64,000 nucleotides of DNA from Myxococcales bacterium (GCA_014240165.1 JAAZXM010000005.1:62001-126000); one strand, 5' to 3'; shown: positions 26,815 to 36,837, counted from the stretch's first letter. Notes: generated by a model not told the origin, from the letters alone. Made by a program: numbers and translations.

Positions 26815-27921
26815 ATGCCCATCGAGATTCGGATGCCCGAACTCGCGCCGGACATCACGGAAGCCGATCTCATCGCCTGGTTGGTGGAACCCGGATCCCC
26901 GGTGGACCAGGGCGAGGCCATCGTCGAAATCGAGACCGAGAAGTCGACGGTGGAGATCGAGGCCCCCGCCTCCGGGATCCTGAGTGAGATTCTCGTCCCC
27001 CAAGGCAGCCTGGGCGTGGCCGTGGGAACCGTATTGGGCGTGATCGAGGCCGCCGCGAAGGATGATCGGCCGAAAACCGCCGAGGTATCCGCACCCGAGA
27101 ACCCCCAGGACGAGCCGGCCGAGCCGCAAGAGGCCCCTTCGGCTGCCGCCGAAGCCCCGGCAGAGCCCGCGGAGCCCCCCGTCCCGGAGCCCGCGAACCG
27201 CTCCACCGCCCTGGCCCGGCGGCTGGCCCAGCGCGCTGGGCTCGATATCGACTCCATGCGGGGCAGCGGCGGACATGGGCGGGTCACCAAGGCGGATGTC
27301 CAGCGGGACGCGGGCTCTGCGGCGAGCGGAGCGGGGGAAGGAGCGCGTTTCCTGCGGCTCGAAGCCGACTGCCAGGCCGATCGGCTGATGGAAACCCTGG
27401 GCCAACTCGCTGCCGGGACGCCCGAAAACCCGATTCCCATCGAGGCCGTGGTGCTTCGGGCCGCGGCCCTCGCGCTGAAGGGCCTCTCCGCTCCCGGCGA
27501 TGGATCCGAAGCGGAGAGCAGCCCCGTAGAAATCGAGGTCGCCCATTCGGCTTCGAATGCGCGAAGCGCGCGCATCCGCGACGCCGACCGCAAAGGACTG
27601 GCGGCGCTTTCCCTCGAGTGGAGCGCGCTGGAGGCGGACGAGGTTTCCGAATCCCCTGGCCAGGCCGGGCTCCGGCTGACCGGGCTCGACACCCAGGGCG
27701 TGGATCGACATTGGCCCGGATCCCCGCCGGGTTCGGCCCCGAGCCTGGGCTTCGGAACGCCGCGCATTGCGCCCGTAGTCCGCGGGGACTCGGTGGCCCC
27801 GGGCTACGTCCTGACCTTGACGCTCAGCGCCGATCCCCACTCGCTGGAAGCCGAAGAAGCGGCGCGCCTGCTCGCCGCCATCCGGGGCTTCATCGAAGCG
27901 CCGCTCAAGATGGTGCTCTGA
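26815..27921 (+). CDS. E2-like lipoyl/PSBD protein with degenerate acyltransferase domain
   Basis: Protein of 368 residues in the domain order of 2-oxoacid dehydrogenase E2: an N-terminal lipoyl domain with the lipoyl-lysine K43 in IETEKSTVEIEAP, an Ala/Pro/Glu linker (about 85-128), a peripheral-subunit-binding domain (129-163, RRLAQRAGLDIDSMRGSGG) and a C-terminal acyltransferase-like domain. The catalytic HRxxDG motif near the end is replaced by LSADPHSLEAEEAARLL, and the core is shorter and poorly conserved. So acyl transfer by the standard mechanism is unlikely. No E1 or E3 gene is adjacent. It follows the acyl-CoA dehydrogenase pair by 176 bases. It could be a lipoyl carrier for an unknown partner. 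Confidence 0.8.
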   Translation: MPIEIRMPELAPDITEADLIAWLVEPGSPVDQGEAIVEIETEKSTVEIEAPASGILSEILVPQGSLGVAVGTVLGVIEAAAKDDRPKTAEVSAPENPQDEPAEPQEAPSAAAEAPAEPAEPPVPEPANRSTALARRLAQRAGLDIDSMRGSGGHGRVTKADVQRDAGSAASGAGEGARFLRLEADCQADRLMETLGQLAAGTPENPIPIEAVVLRAAALALKGLSAPGDGSEAESSPVEIEVAHSASNARSARIRDADRKGLAALSLEWSALEADEVSESPGQAGLRLTGLDTQGVDRHWPGSPPGSAPSLGFGTPRIAPVVRGDSVAPGYVLTLTLSADPHSLEAEEAARLLAAIRGFIEAPLKMVL

Positions 27922-27937
27922 GGGGCCGTCGCCCGGT

Positions 27938-28417
27938 CTAGAGGGCTGACCAGGAACGGGCCACCGCCAGCAGATCCGCTTGTCTCGGAGAGGCTCCGCG
28001 CTCCCTGGCCATGGTTTCGATGCCCACCAGGACATCGCGCCGAGAGACCTGCCCCACCAGGCGCCCCTCGTCGATGACGGGAAGCCTGCGGATGGGGAGG
28101 GTCAGGAAATAGTGGGCGATGGCGTAAATGCCCAGGTCCGGGGTAATCGTTCGACCCGCACCCGTCATGAAATGCTTGACGGTGCCCGCCTCTTCCTGGC
28201 GATCCGCATAGAACTCGTCCGAAGAGAGCATCCGCAGGCAGTCGAGTTCCGAGAGAACGCCGAGCATGCTTCCGTTCTCGTCCACCACAGGGGCGCCGGA
28301 GATTCCGCGCCCCACCAGGATGCGAATGGCCTCGAATATGCTCATCTCGGGGTTCAGCGTAATCAGGGAGCGGGTCATGATCTCCCTGGCTGTCAATACC
28401 CGGTGCGCATCGGCCAT
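27938..28417 (-). CDS. Tandem CBS-domain protein
   Basis: Protein of 159 residues made of two CBS motifs: REIMTRSLITLNPEMSIFEAI with ISGAPVVDENG, and KHFMTGAGRTITPDLGIYAIA with IRRLPVIDEGRLVGQVSRRD. Such free-standing pairs bind adenosyl ligands (AMP, ATP) and regulate other proteins. GGAGGAAT precedes the ATG. It converges with the E2-like gene, and no enzyme partner is fused. Confidence 0.88.
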   Translation of the reverse strand: MADAHRVLTAREIMTRSLITLNPEMSIFEAIRILVGRGISGAPVVDENGSMLGVLSELDCLRMLSSDEFYADRQEEAGTVKHFMTGAGRTITPDLGIYAIAHYFLTLPIRRLPVIDEGRLVGQVSRRDVLVGIETMARERGASPRQADLLAVARSWSAL

Positions 28418-29006
28418 GTCGATTCCTCCTGCCCTTCGGGTCGGCGAACCCGAGTCGGCTCCCTCTTACTTTGGGCGAATTCCCTGGCGACTCCTTTGGC
28501 CATTCCCTCGGCGGCGCTCGCCTTCGGCCCGGCCCGACCGGTGCGAAGGCAAGTACACCCCCCTGCCGGGGGTTCGGCGTGTTCCTTTGATTGTACTCTG
28601 GCAAGCCCCTGGAGATCAAATCGAAAAATCGGAGCCACAACCCGCCCCAAGCTGCCCCAAGCCGCTTCCCCGAGGCGCCCTGCCCCTGGGCCACCCTGCT
28701 CCCGCAGCCCGAAAAACCCAGCCGAGAAGGCGCAGACCAGCGGCAGCGGCAACTTCAAGTTTGCTTGATCCATGCCCCGTCTCCCTCTAGTATCTGCCGC
28801 GTCCAGACCGCACCCCACGCCCGAGGGAAACTCAAAAGAGCCCCGGGAACCCGGTCTTGGAGACTGAGCCCGAAGGTGAATCGGTCCACCTGACGAGCTC
28901 GGTGAGCGAACCTTTCGTAACAGAACTCAAAGACCGAGAACCCCAAACGACACGATGGCCGCCGATGGCGACCGATCGGTCGAGATGAACGAGCAGCGAA
29001 GCGCCA
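28418..29006. other. Long gap before the nqr operon
   Basis: A 589-base gap with no supported gene. It includes a C5/G5 hairpin region near 28557-28577 and the candidate promoter TTGATC-N17-TAGTAT (28765-28793, plus strand). The remaining 213 bases form a long leader for nqrA. A minus-strand reading frame from 28818 runs into the CBS start but looks non-coding. Confidence 0.45.
28765..28793 (+). promoter_or_regulatory. Candidate nqr promoter
   Basis: TTGATC and TAGTAT are each 4/6 matches to sigma-70 hexamers, with ideal 17-base spacing, on the nqr coding strand. The match is moderate, and the leader it implies is long (about 210 bases). Confidence 0.35.
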
Positions 29007-30389
29007 ATGGCCACCCACAAGATCACGAAGGGCCTCGACCTGCCCCTATCGGGCCGGCCCATCCAGGTGATCCGCGAGCGCGTCCAATCGACCCGGGTAG
29101 CCGTGATGGCTGACGATTTCCCTGGCATGAAGCCCCGCATGCGGGTGGAAGAGGGTGAAAGCGTCAAGCGCGGACAGGTTCTCTTCGAGGACCGCAAGAA
29201 TCCGGGCGTTCTCCACACCGCGCCGGGAGCGGGCAGAGTCATCGGCATTCATCGGGGCGCTCGCCGGGTCCTGCAATCCGTGGTGATCGACCTCTCGGAT
29301 AATGAGCGAGCGGGCACACCCGAGGCTGGCGAATACCAGGCCTTCTCGAGTTTTACGAATAAGAGCGAGAGCGATTGGACGCGGAGCGAAATCCGTGACC
29401 TGCTGGTGGAATCGGGGCAGTGGGCCGCTTTTCGCACCCGCCCCTACAGCAAGGTGCCCGCGGTCGACTCCGAACCCGCCGCGATCTTCGTCACCGCCAT
29501 AGACACTTCCCCCCTCGCCCCTTTGCCCGAGGTCGTGCTCGCGGATCAAATGGAGGCTTTCGAGCGGGGCCTGGGCCTGGTTGCCCGGCTCACCGAGGGA
29601 AAGACCTATCTCTGCCTTCGGGAGCACAGTGACCTGGCCGAAAAGCTCGAAGCCGACGTCCAGACCGAATATTTCGCTGGGCCCCATCCGGCGGGAAACC
29701 CCGGGCTCCACATTCACATGCTCGAACCCGTGAATCGAAAGAAGACCGTCTGGCATATCGGCTACCAGGACGTCGTCGCCATCGGCCGACTCTTCGCCAC
29801 CGGCCACCTCGATGTCGATCGCGTGATTGCCCTTGCGGGCCCGCCCCTCGCGGATCCCCGGCTGGTACGCGCTCGCCTGGGCGTGTGCATCGAAGATGCC
29901 ACGGGGGATGAATTCGATGCCGACGCGAACGTGCGCCTGATCTCCGGCTCAGTACTCGCGGGAAAGAAGGCCGACCGGGATTCATTCGGATACCTCGGGC
30001 GCTACGAGCGACAGATCAGTGTGATTGAGGAAGGGAACGAAAGGGAATTTCTTGGCTGGCTCGCTCCCGGCAAGGATCGATTCTCGCTGCTGCGGATCTT
30101 CCTCTCGAGTTGGCTGGGTGCCAAGGAATTCAAGATGAACACGAGCCTGAATGGAGCCGAACGGGCGATGGTGCCGGTGGGCAGCTATGAGCGCGTCATG
30201 CCCATGGACATCCTGCCTACCTTCCTGCTCCGCTCGATGCTGGTGGGCGATGTCGAGAAGGCAGAGGAATTGGGCGCCCTGGAACTCGACGAGGAAGATC
30301 TGGCGCTCTGCACCTTCGTCTGCCACAGCAAGATCGATTACGGACCGATACTTCGACGCAACCTCGAAATCATTGAGAACGAGGGCTGA
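29007..30389 (+). CDS. nqrA: Na+-translocating NADH:quinone reductase subunit A
   Basis: Protein of 460 residues, the peripheral cytoplasmic subunit A of Na+-NQR. It opens with KITKGLDLPLSGRP and has the GMKPRMRVEEGESVKRGQVLFEDR region shared with RnfC-like proteins, HTAPGAGRV, and ends in the HSKIDYGPILRRNLEIIENEG segment. It lacks Fe-S cysteines, which separates it from RnfC. It is believed to contribute to quinone binding. First gene of nqrABCDEF-apbE-nqrM; nqrB starts 7 bases later. Confidence 0.95.
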   Translation: MATHKITKGLDLPLSGRPIQVIRERVQSTRVAVMADDFPGMKPRMRVEEGESVKRGQVLFEDRKNPGVLHTAPGAGRVIGIHRGARRVLQSVVIDLSDNERAGTPEAGEYQAFSSFTNKSESDWTRSEIRDLLVESGQWAAFRTRPYSKVPAVDSEPAAIFVTAIDTSPLAPLPEVVLADQMEAFERGLGLVARLTEGKTYLCLREHSDLAEKLEADVQTEYFAGPHPAGNPGLHIHMLEPVNRKKTVWHIGYQDVVAIGRLFATGHLDVDRVIALAGPPLADPRLVRARLGVCIEDATGDEFDADANVRLISGSVLAGKKADRDSFGYLGRYERQISVIEEGNEREFLGWLAPGKDRFSLLRIFLSSWLGAKEFKMNTSLNGAERAMVPVGSYERVMPMDILPTFLLRSMLVGDVEKAEELGALELDEEDLALCTFVCHSKIDYGPILRRNLEIIENEG

Positions 30390-30396
30390 GGAAGCG

Positions 30397-31614
30397 ATGC
30401 GATTTCTCCGCGACAAGCTGGACGAAGTGGCCCCGCTCTTTGAGAAGGGCGGGAAATACGAGCGCTTCTGGCCGGTCTTCGACCTCCAATCCTCCTTCCT
30501 CTTCACCTCGGGCGAGGTCACCCGCACGGCATCCCACGTCCGTGATAGCACCGACATGAAGCGGCTCATGATGACCGTGGTCGTCGCCCTGATTCCCTGC
30601 ATGCTCATGGCCTGCTGGAATACGGGCTATGAAGCCATGCTGGCCATGGCTCGAGGCGCCTCCGCCCTGGACACCTGGCAGACGGCTCTCTGGCAATGGC
30701 TCGGGCTCTCCTTCGATTTCAAGAGCAGCGTTCTCTGCATCCTCTTCGGAGCCCTCTACTGGATTCCCGTCTACGCCACCGTCATGATCGCGGGCGGCAT
30801 CGCAGAGTTGATCTTCGCGGTGGTCCGCAGCCACGAGATCAACGAGGGCTTTCTCGTAACCGGCGCGCTCCTGCCCCTGACCCTGCCTCCGACCATTCCT
30901 CTCTGGATGGTGGCTCTGGGCACGGTCTTCGGCATCGTGATGGGCAAGGAGGTCTTCGGGGGTGTGGGGATGAACTTCCTCAACCCCGCATTGACCGCGC
31001 GCGCCTTCCTCTTCTTCGCCTATCCCGCTTCCATGAGCGGCGACGCCCCCTGGCTTGCCGCCGATTTCTCGGGGTTGGACAACTTCTCCGGCGCCACCTT
31101 GCTCTCCCAGGCCGCATCCACCCCGGGCGCGCTCGACCAGGCGAATTGGTGGTCGTCCTTCTGGGGCTCGGTCCCTGGCTCCATGGGCGAAACGTCGGCC
31201 TTCGCCTGCCTTCTCGGCGCCCTGCTCCTGGCCCTGAGCCGGGTGGGCTCGTTTCGTACGATGGGCGGCGTGGTGATCGGCACGGTCCTCATGGCCCTCA
31301 CCTTCAATCTGGCCGGCTCGACCACCAACCCCATGTTCGCAGTGCCCTGGCATTGGCATATGGTGCTCGGGGGATGGGCCTTCGGTATGGCCTTCATGGC
31401 GACCGACCCGGTCTCCTCTGCCTTCACCGACCGCGGCAAGTGGTTCTACGGCTTCGGGATCGGAGTACTCGTGGTGCTGATTCGAGTCGTGAACCCGGCC
31501 TATCCCGAGGGCATGATGCTCGCGATTCTCTTCATGAACATGTTCGCCCCCCTCATCGATCATTTCGTCGTACAGGCCAATATCCGCAGGAGGGTTGCGC
31601 GCGGTGCAGCATAG
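30397..31614 (+). CDS. nqrB: Na+-NQR subunit B
   Basis: Integral membrane subunit of 405 residues with about ten helices. It carries covalent FMN on the threonine of LDNFSGATLLS, which matches the ApbE target Dxx(S/T)GAT, and riboflavin and Na+ path residues by family. The N terminus KYERFWPVFDLQSSFLF and HVRDSTDMKRLMMTVV are hallmark. ATG 30397 follows GAGGAAG; the frame upstream belongs to the nqrA end and is not used. Together with D and E it forms the Na+ channel of the pump. Confidence 0.95.
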   Translation: MRFLRDKLDEVAPLFEKGGKYERFWPVFDLQSSFLFTSGEVTRTASHVRDSTDMKRLMMTVVVALIPCMLMACWNTGYEAMLAMARGASALDTWQTALWQWLGLSFDFKSSVLCILFGALYWIPVYATVMIAGGIAELIFAVVRSHEINEGFLVTGALLPLTLPPTIPLWMVALGTVFGIVMGKEVFGGVGMNFLNPALTARAFLFFAYPASMSGDAPWLAADFSGLDNFSGATLLSQAASTPGALDQANWWSSFWGSVPGSMGETSAFACLLGALLLALSRVGSFRTMGGVVIGTVLMALTFNLAGSTTNPMFAVPWHWHMVLGGWAFGMAFMATDPVSSAFTDRGKWFYGFGIGVLVVLIRVVNPAYPEGMMLAILFMNMFAPLIDHFVVQANIRRRVARGAA

Positions 31615-32383
31615 TACGGCTTATATCATCGGCTTCTCCACCGTGGTCTGCGTAATCTGCGCGCTCTTCGTTGCCACGTCGGAGGTTTCGTTGCGCCCTC
31701 TCAAGGAGCGCAATATTCGAGTGGATCGGCAGAAGAATATTCTCTCCGTTGCGGGGTTGGTTGAACCCGGCGAAAAGCTCGACGCCGAGCAGATCGACAA
31801 TCGCTTCGAGCAATCCATTCGGCCCATTCTGATCGACCTGGCCACGGGCGAGGAGAACACGGGCATCGACCCTGCATCATTCAACCAGCGCGCCGCCGCG
31901 CGCGACCCGGCCCGCAGTTCAGCCGCCCCGCCCAACCCGTCGAAGGTGCTCCGCGTCCCCGACCAGGCGCTGATCTACGAAGTCGTCAAGAACGGCGAGG
32001 TCGATTCGATCATCATCCCCATCGAGGGATATGGCCTCTGGTCGGTGCTTTACGGTTATCTCGCCCTGGCGCCGGACCTGCGTACGATTCGCGGCATTAC
32101 CTATTACGACCAGAAGGAGACCGCGGGCCTGGGCGGCGAAGTCGAGAACCCGAGTTGGAAGGCCAAATGGGTCGGTCGAAAGGCTTTCGACGAGCGCGGT
32201 AGAATCAAGATTGCTGTCGCCAAAGGGCCCGCCGGACCTCCGGATAAGGATCCCTATCGGGTCGACGGGCTCTCCGGGGCAACGATTACGAGTCGAGGCG
32301 TAACCAATATGCTGCAATTCTGGCTGGGTGCGGAGGGCTTTGGGCCCTACCTGAACCGGCTTCGCGGCCAGGCAGGCGCCTGA
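31604..32383 (+). CDS. nqrC: Na+-NQR subunit C
   Basis: Membrane-anchored periplasmic subunit of 259 residues with one N-terminal helix and a covalent FMN on the threonine of [13 protein letters not shown] (ApbE motif). It shuttles electrons between the 2Fe-2S/FMN sites. GTG 31604 is chosen since AGGAGGG ends 9 bases before it; TTG 31595 would leave no spacing. The start overlaps the nqrB end by 11 bases. An Ala/Pro-rich insert (about residues 95-112) is slightly longer than in Vibrio. Confidence 0.94.
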   Translation: MQHSTAYIIGFSTVVCVICALFVATSEVSLRPLKERNIRVDRQKNILSVAGLVEPGEKLDAEQIDNRFEQSIRPILIDLATGEENTGIDPASFNQRAAARDPARSSAAPPNPSKVLRVPDQALIYEVVKNGEVDSIIIPIEGYGLWSVLYGYLALAPDLRTIRGITYYDQKETAGLGGEVENPSWKAKWVGRKAFDERGRIKIAVAKGPAGPPDKDPYRVDGLSGATITSRGVTNMLQFWLGAEGFGPYLNRLRGQAGA

Positions 32384-32411
32384 GAAATTCGAGAAGGGGA
32401 AAGGGGGAAAA

Positions 32412-33083
32412 ATGGCATCGGTTCAGCGAGAGGTCCTGCTCGACCCTCTGATCAACAACAATCCTATCGCCCTTCAGGTTTTGGGGCTCTGCTCCGCCTT
32501 GGCGGTGACCACCAAGATGTCCACCGCCTTTGTCATGAGCGTGGCCGTCATCGCGGTGATGGCCCTCTCCAATACCGCCATCAGCTTGATCCGGAACATG
32601 ATCCCTCCGAATATCCGCATCATCGTCCAACTCACAATCATCGCCTCGCTGGTGATCATCACCGACCAGGTACTCCAAGCCTTCGTCTACGACATCAGCA
32701 AGCAGCTCACGGTTTTCGTGGGACTGATCATCACGAATTGCATCATCATGGGGCGTGCCGAAGCCTTCGCGATGCAGAACCCGCCGGGCCTGTCCTTCAT
32801 CGACGGCATCGGAAACGGGCTGGGCTACGGCCTGGTGCTGATGGCCGTTGCCTTTGCGCGAGAATTGCTGGGCAGCGGAAAACTTTTTGGCGTGACCATC
32901 CTGCCCCTCGTTACCGAGGGAGGCTGGTATCAGCCCAATGGCCTGATGCTGTTGGCTCCCGCCGCATTCTTCTTGATCGGCTGTTTCATCTGGGCCGTTC
33001 GCAGTTGGAAACCCGAGCAAGTCGAGGAGGACTTCCATGTTGGAGCACTACTTGAGCCTGGCCACGAAGGCAATCTTCGTTGA
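32412..33083 (+). CDS. nqrD: Na+-NQR subunit D
   Basis: Membrane subunit of 223 residues with six helices. The [29 protein letters not shown] block, including the cysteine that with NqrE holds an intramembrane iron centre, is intact. AGAAGGGGAAAGGGGG precedes it. The C-terminal 20 residues overlap the nqrE gene by 47 bases, which is long. Confidence 0.95.
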   Translation: MASVQREVLLDPLINNNPIALQVLGLCSALAVTTKMSTAFVMSVAVIAVMALSNTAISLIRNMIPPNIRIIVQLTIIASLVIITDQVLQAFVYDISKQLTVFVGLIITNCIIMGRAEAFAMQNPPGLSFIDGIGNGLGYGLVLMAVAFARELLGSGKLFGVTILPLVTEGGWYQPNGLMLLAPAAFFLIGCFIWAVRSWKPEQVEEDFHVGALLEPGHEGNLR

Positions 33084-33648
33084 AAACATAGCCTTGGCCT
33101 TCTTCCTCGGGATGTGCTCTTTTCTGGCCGTCTCGAAGAAAGTCACCACCGCCATCGGGCTGGGCGCCGCTGTCATTTTCGTCCTGGGGATCACCGTCCC
33201 CCTGAATCAGATCCTCTCCGCGGGATTTCTGAAAGAGGGCTCCCTCGACTGGCTGGGCCTGCCCGATGTCAACCTGGGCTTTCTCACCTATCTCACCCTG
33301 ATCGGCACGATCGCCGCCGTCGTCCAGATCGTGGAGATGGTGATCGACCGTTTCTCTCCCGAGCTCTACAACGCACTCGGGGTCTTTCTCCCGCTCATCG
33401 CGGTGAACTGCGCGATCCTGGGAGCAGCCCTCTTCATGGTCAATCGCGACTACACCCTGGGCGAGGCCACGGTCTTCGGTCTGGGCTCGGGGGTGGGGTG
33501 GGCCATCGCCATCGTCGCCCTGGCCGCGATTCGCGAGAAGCTGCGCTACAGCAACGTGCCCGAATCCCTGCGAGGCCTGGGCATTACCTTCATCGTGGTC
33601 GGCCTGATGTCCCTTGGCTTTATGGCCTTTTCCGGAATTGCGCTCTAG
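33037..33648 (+). CDS. nqrE: Na+-NQR subunit E
   Basis: Membrane subunit of 203 residues, six helices, paired in inverted topology with NqrD. Hallmarks are [21 protein letters not shown] and [17 protein letters not shown]; the cysteines there belong to the iron centre shared with NqrD. Its start lies inside nqrD with GAGGAGG before it, so translational coupling is likely. Confidence 0.95.
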   Translation: MLEHYLSLATKAIFVENIALAFFLGMCSFLAVSKKVTTAIGLGAAVIFVLGITVPLNQILSAGFLKEGSLDWLGLPDVNLGFLTYLTLIGTIAAVVQIVEMVIDRFSPELYNALGVFLPLIAVNCAILGAALFMVNRDYTLGEATVFGLGSGVGWAIAIVALAAIREKLRYSNVPESLRGLGITFIVVGLMSLGFMAFSGIAL

Positions 33649-33678
33649 ACCGGCCGCGGCCGAGGAGGTTTTAAAGTC

Positions 33679-34905
33679 ATGTTGACCGTTGTCTGGGGGG
33701 TGATCGCCTTCACCGTCGTGATCGTGACGCTGGTGCTGGTTCTGATCGCCGCGCGTTCCCGGCTCGTTTCTTCGGGCGAGGTCACCATTACGATCAACGA
33801 CGACCCCAGCAAGGCCATCCGAACCGCCGCCGGGTCCAGTCTCCTGGGCACCCTGGCCGAGAACAAGCTCTTCATTCCCTCGGCGTGCGGCGGACAGGGC
33901 ACCTGCGGTGTTTGCCGAGTCGTGGTCAACGAGGGCGGCGGAACGCTCCTTCCCACCGAGACGGGGTATATCTCGCGCAAGGAGGCCCGAGAGGGCTGCC
34001 GACTCTCGTGCCAGGTCAAGGTCAAGGAAGACCTCAAGATCCAGGTTCCCGCCGAAATCTTCGACATCAAGAAATGGACCTGTCGCACCCGTTCAAACAA
34101 GAACGTGGCCACCTTCATCAAGGAATTGATACTCGAATTGCCCGAAGGCGAAGAAGTGCCCTTCCGGGCCGGTGGTTATATCCAGATCGAATGCCCACCC
34201 CACGTGGTGGATTACAAGAGTTTTGAGGTCGAAGAGGAATACCGGGAGGACTGGGATAAATTCGACCAATGGCGGTACACGTCCAAGGTCGAAGAGGACG
34301 TCGTGCGTGCTTATTCCATGGCGAATTATCCCGACGAGAAGGGCATCATCATGCTCAACGTGCGCATCGCATCGCCGCCGCCGCGCACGCCGGATGTTCC
34401 GCCCGGCCAGATGTCATCCTTCATTTTTGATCTCAAACCCGGAGACGAGGTGGTGATCTCGGGCCCCTATGGCGAATTCTTTGCCAAGGACACGAAAAAC
34501 GAAATGATCTTCATCGGCGGTGGGGCCGGAATGGCTCCCATGCGCTCGCATATCTTCGACCAGTTCCGACGCATCGCAAGCGACCGGAAAGTCAGCTTCT
34601 GGTATGGCGCCCGAAGCATGCGCGAAGCCTTTTACGTCGAGGACTTCGACACGATCGCGAAAGAGAACGAAAATTTCGACTGGCACCTCGCTCTCTCCGA
34701 ACCCCTTCCCGAGGACAATTGGAACGGCCTGAAGGGTTTTATCCACCAGGTCCTCTTCGATAATTACCTGGAGGACCACCCCTCGCCTGAGGACTGTGAG
34801 TACTACATCTGCGGCCCGCCCATGATGAACGATGCGGTGATCCAGATGCTCACCAATCTCGGGGTCGAACAAGAGAACATCATGTTCGATGATTTCGGTG
34901 GTTAG
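33679..34905 (+). CDS. nqrF: Na+-NQR subunit F, NADH dehydrogenase module
   Basis: Protein of 408 residues: one N-terminal membrane helix, a 2Fe-2S ferredoxin domain with [12 protein letters not shown] and the fourth Cys in RLSCQVKV, and a ferredoxin-reductase-like FAD/NADH domain (RAYSMANYP for [15 protein letters not shown] for [15 protein letters not shown]). It takes electrons from NADH and starts the Na+-pumping chain. GAGGAGG precedes the ATG. Confidence 0.96.
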   Translation: MLTVVWGVIAFTVVIVTLVLVLIAARSRLVSSGEVTITINDDPSKAIRTAAGSSLLGTLAENKLFIPSACGGQGTCGVCRVVVNEGGGTLLPTETGYISRKEAREGCRLSCQVKVKEDLKIQVPAEIFDIKKWTCRTRSNKNVATFIKELILELPEGEEVPFRAGGYIQIECPPHVVDYKSFEVEEEYREDWDKFDQWRYTSKVEEDVVRAYSMANYPDEKGIIMLNVRIASPPPRTPDVPPGQMSSFIFDLKPGDEVVISGPYGEFFAKDTKNEMIFIGGGAGMAPMRSHIFDQFRRIASDRKVSFWYGARSMREAFYVEDFDTIAKENENFDWHLALSEPLPEDNWNGLKGFIHQVLFDNYLEDHPSPEDCEYYICGPPMMNDAVIQMLTNLGVEQENIMFDDFGG

Positions 34906-34929
34906 GGCCGCACCCCGGAGTTCTCCCTG

Positions 34930-36045
34930 ATGCCGCCGCCCGGCGCGCTGGACAGACGAACCCTGGCCCTGCTCTCTATAGGGGTCACCTTGTTGGTCGG
35001 CTTCTCCCTGTACAGGCTCGTTCTGGCTCCTCCCCCGGGCCCCTATGTGGCTTTCTCGGGATCCAGCATGGGAACGACCTGGAACGTCAAACTCGCCGGC
35101 CCGAACCTCGGGCCTGACGCCATGCGAGCCGCGGGAAAAGCCATCGCGACTAGCCTCGACGACATCGTCCACCGAATGTCCACCTGGGAAAGCGATTCGG
35201 AACTCTCCCGCTTCAACACTTTGGAAACCACTGCACCCTTCCCCATCACGGCACCTGTGGTCGAAGTCCTCAGCGTTGCGCAGGAAGTCAGCCGAAGATC
35301 CCAAGGCGCTTTTGATGTCACCGTGGGGCCCTTGGTCGAAGCCTGGGGTTTCGGAAGCAGGGGCCCGGTGCCCTCCCCGCCCTCGGACCAGGTCGTCGCC
35401 GAACTTCTCGAACGGGTGGGCTACCGCCGATTGGACCTGGACGTCGGGGGCGGGTCTGTCGCCAAGCAACACCGACTGGCCGAGATCGATGTGTCCGCCC
35501 TCGCCAAGGGATATGCAGTGGATCAAGTGGCTGAGGCCCTCGAAGCCCTCGGCCACCGGGATTACCTGATCGAAGTGGGCGGCGAATTGAGGGCCCGGGG
35601 GCACAAGACCGGCGGGGCGCCATGGCGAGTCGCCATCGAGGAACCCTCCGAGGACGTGCGGCGAATCCATCGGACCCTCATCCTCGTCGACAGCGGCATG
35701 GCGACCTCGGGCGACTACCGAAACTACTATGAGCGGGATGGGAAGCGCCTTTCCCACACCCTCGACCCGCGCACCGGCCGACCGGTGACCCACGCACTCG
35801 CGTCGGTGACGGTGATTCACCCTGAGGCCATCTGGGCCGATGCCTGGGCCACGGCGTTGAACGTGCTCGGCCCCGCTGAAGGCTATGCTGTGGCGAAACG
35901 CGAGGGCCTGGCCGCCCACTTCATCACGCGCACCGAGCAGGGCGGCTTTGAAGACCTATCGACCCCGAATTTCGAGGCCCTCATGGATATCCCTGCGGGG
36001 AACCCCACTCTCCCGCCAGCGGGACAACGACCGGAATCGGAATAG
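34930..36045 (+). CDS. apbE: FAD:protein FMN transferase
   Basis: ApbE flavin transferase of 371 residues with an N-terminal membrane anchor or signal (residues about 10-30). Family marks are SSMGTTWNV, the DVTVGPLVEAWGFG segment, DVSALAKGYAVDQV, EVGGELRARG and the Mg-binding TLDPRTGRPV with the AWATALNVLG end. It attaches FMN through phosphoester bonds to threonine in NqrB, NqrC and likely the FMN-binding protein encoded at 36838-37404. It follows nqrF by 24 bases. Confidence 0.93.
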   Translation: MPPPGALDRRTLALLSIGVTLLVGFSLYRLVLAPPPGPYVAFSGSSMGTTWNVKLAGPNLGPDAMRAAGKAIATSLDDIVHRMSTWESDSELSRFNTLETTAPFPITAPVVEVLSVAQEVSRRSQGAFDVTVGPLVEAWGFGSRGPVPSPPSDQVVAELLERVGYRRLDLDVGGGSVAKQHRLAEIDVSALAKGYAVDQVAEALEALGHRDYLIEVGGELRARGHKTGGAPWRVAIEEPSEDVRRIHRTLILVDSGMATSGDYRNYYERDGKRLSHTLDPRTGRPVTHALASVTVIHPEAIWADAWATALNVLGPAEGYAVAKREGLAAHFITRTEQGGFEDLSTPNFEALMDIPAGNPTLPPAGQRPESE

Positions 36046-36049
36046 ACCC

Positions 36050-36220
36050 ATGCAGACAATCCTCTTGACCGTCGTAGTCATCGGCGTGGTCATGGCGGCC
36101 ATGGCCCTGGGCGTCATCTTCCGCCGACGTCCGCTCAGCGGTTCGTGCGGCGGCACCGGGGAAGCCTGCCAATGCAGTCGAGCCGAGCGCGCGCGTTGTG
36201 CGGTCGCCCCCAAAAGTTGA
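36050..36220 (+). CDS. nqrM: Na+-NQR maturation protein NqrM
   Basis: Small protein of 56 residues: one N-terminal helix (TILLTVVVIGVVMAAMALGVI) followed by a cysteine-rich tail, SGSCGGTGEACQCSRAERARC. NqrM proteins have this build and are needed to install the iron centre between NqrD and NqrE. It starts four bases after the apbE stop, in the usual apbE-nqrM order. The tail is shorter than in Vibrio, but the cysteine pattern C..C.C...C remains. The longer frame from 35885 is an artefact inside apbE. Confidence 0.85.
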   Translation: MQTILLTVVVIGVVMAAMALGVIFRRRPLSGSCGGTGEACQCSRAERARCAVAPKS

Positions 36221-36285
36221 CGCCTATCGCGCCCAGTTCTCCAAGCATTCCGGGATCGACCTTCGCGCGAAAAGGCGGCAAGGAC

Positions 36286-36819
36286 TCATGAGCCGAGTTC
36301 GTCGTCCTCTTCGTCATCTACGAAGCCGGTGTAGTTCTCCGCTTGGCGGCGGGTGAAGACCGCCCACACCGAGACAGCGACCAAGGCGGTCAGGCTTCCT
36401 TGGAGTAGCAGAAAGCCCACCACCTTGAGGACGGCGAAGTCCGGACTGACAAAGCGAACCAGCCAGCCCGCACCTTCGGAAAGAAAACCGGACAGAAAGG
36501 GTATGACGATCAGCCAGACCTTGACGCTCCCGGAAACAGGGACGAAGAGCATCAGGTGCGTCATTACCATCAGCAGCATACCCATGGCAAAGAGATGAAA
36601 ATGCGAAGTCTCCAGCAAACCCTGGTAGCTACGAGGCGAACTGAACTCCGCCTCGTTGCCCAGGTAGTAGGAGACAACCGAGGATGGGGCGAGGGTCATC
36701 TCCTGAAAATAAAGCAGCGCATTGGTCACCAGGAGAACGGCGACGTAGAGCGCATAGAGCAGAACGATGACTTGGAGGAGTCGGTTTCGGCTCCACTCAC
36801 CCGTGACGACGAAGCGCAT
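36286..36819 (-). CDS. Four-helix membrane protein of unknown function
   Basis: Protein of 177 residues with four hydrophobic segments (about 14-37, 73-95, 100-120, 128-155) and an acidic C-terminal tail. The second helix carries H73, H75 and H88 (TSHFHLFAMGMLLMVMTHLML region), a spacing that could bind heme b or metal. I do not recognise a named family. It is the last gene of a minus-strand set: porin, FMN-binding protein, then this gene (18 bases after). It may pass electrons between the quinone pool and the periplasmic flavoprotein; that is inference. Confidence 0.75.
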   Translation of the reverse strand: MRFVVTGEWSRNRLLQVIVLLYALYVAVLLVTNALLYFQEMTLAPSSVVSYYLGNEAEFSSPRSYQGLLETSHFHLFAMGMLLMVMTHLMLFVPVSGSVKVWLIVIPFLSGFLSEGAGWLVRFVSPDFAVLKVVGFLLLQGSLTALVAVSVWAVFTRRQAENYTGFVDDEEDDELGS

Positions 36820-36837
36820 ACTTCTGGGGACTCCTCT

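Noticed and set aside
28393-28818. 141-codon minus-strand frame before the CBS gene
   Set aside because: It has low-complexity Gly/Arg/Ala composition, overlaps the CBS start, and shows no family resemblance.
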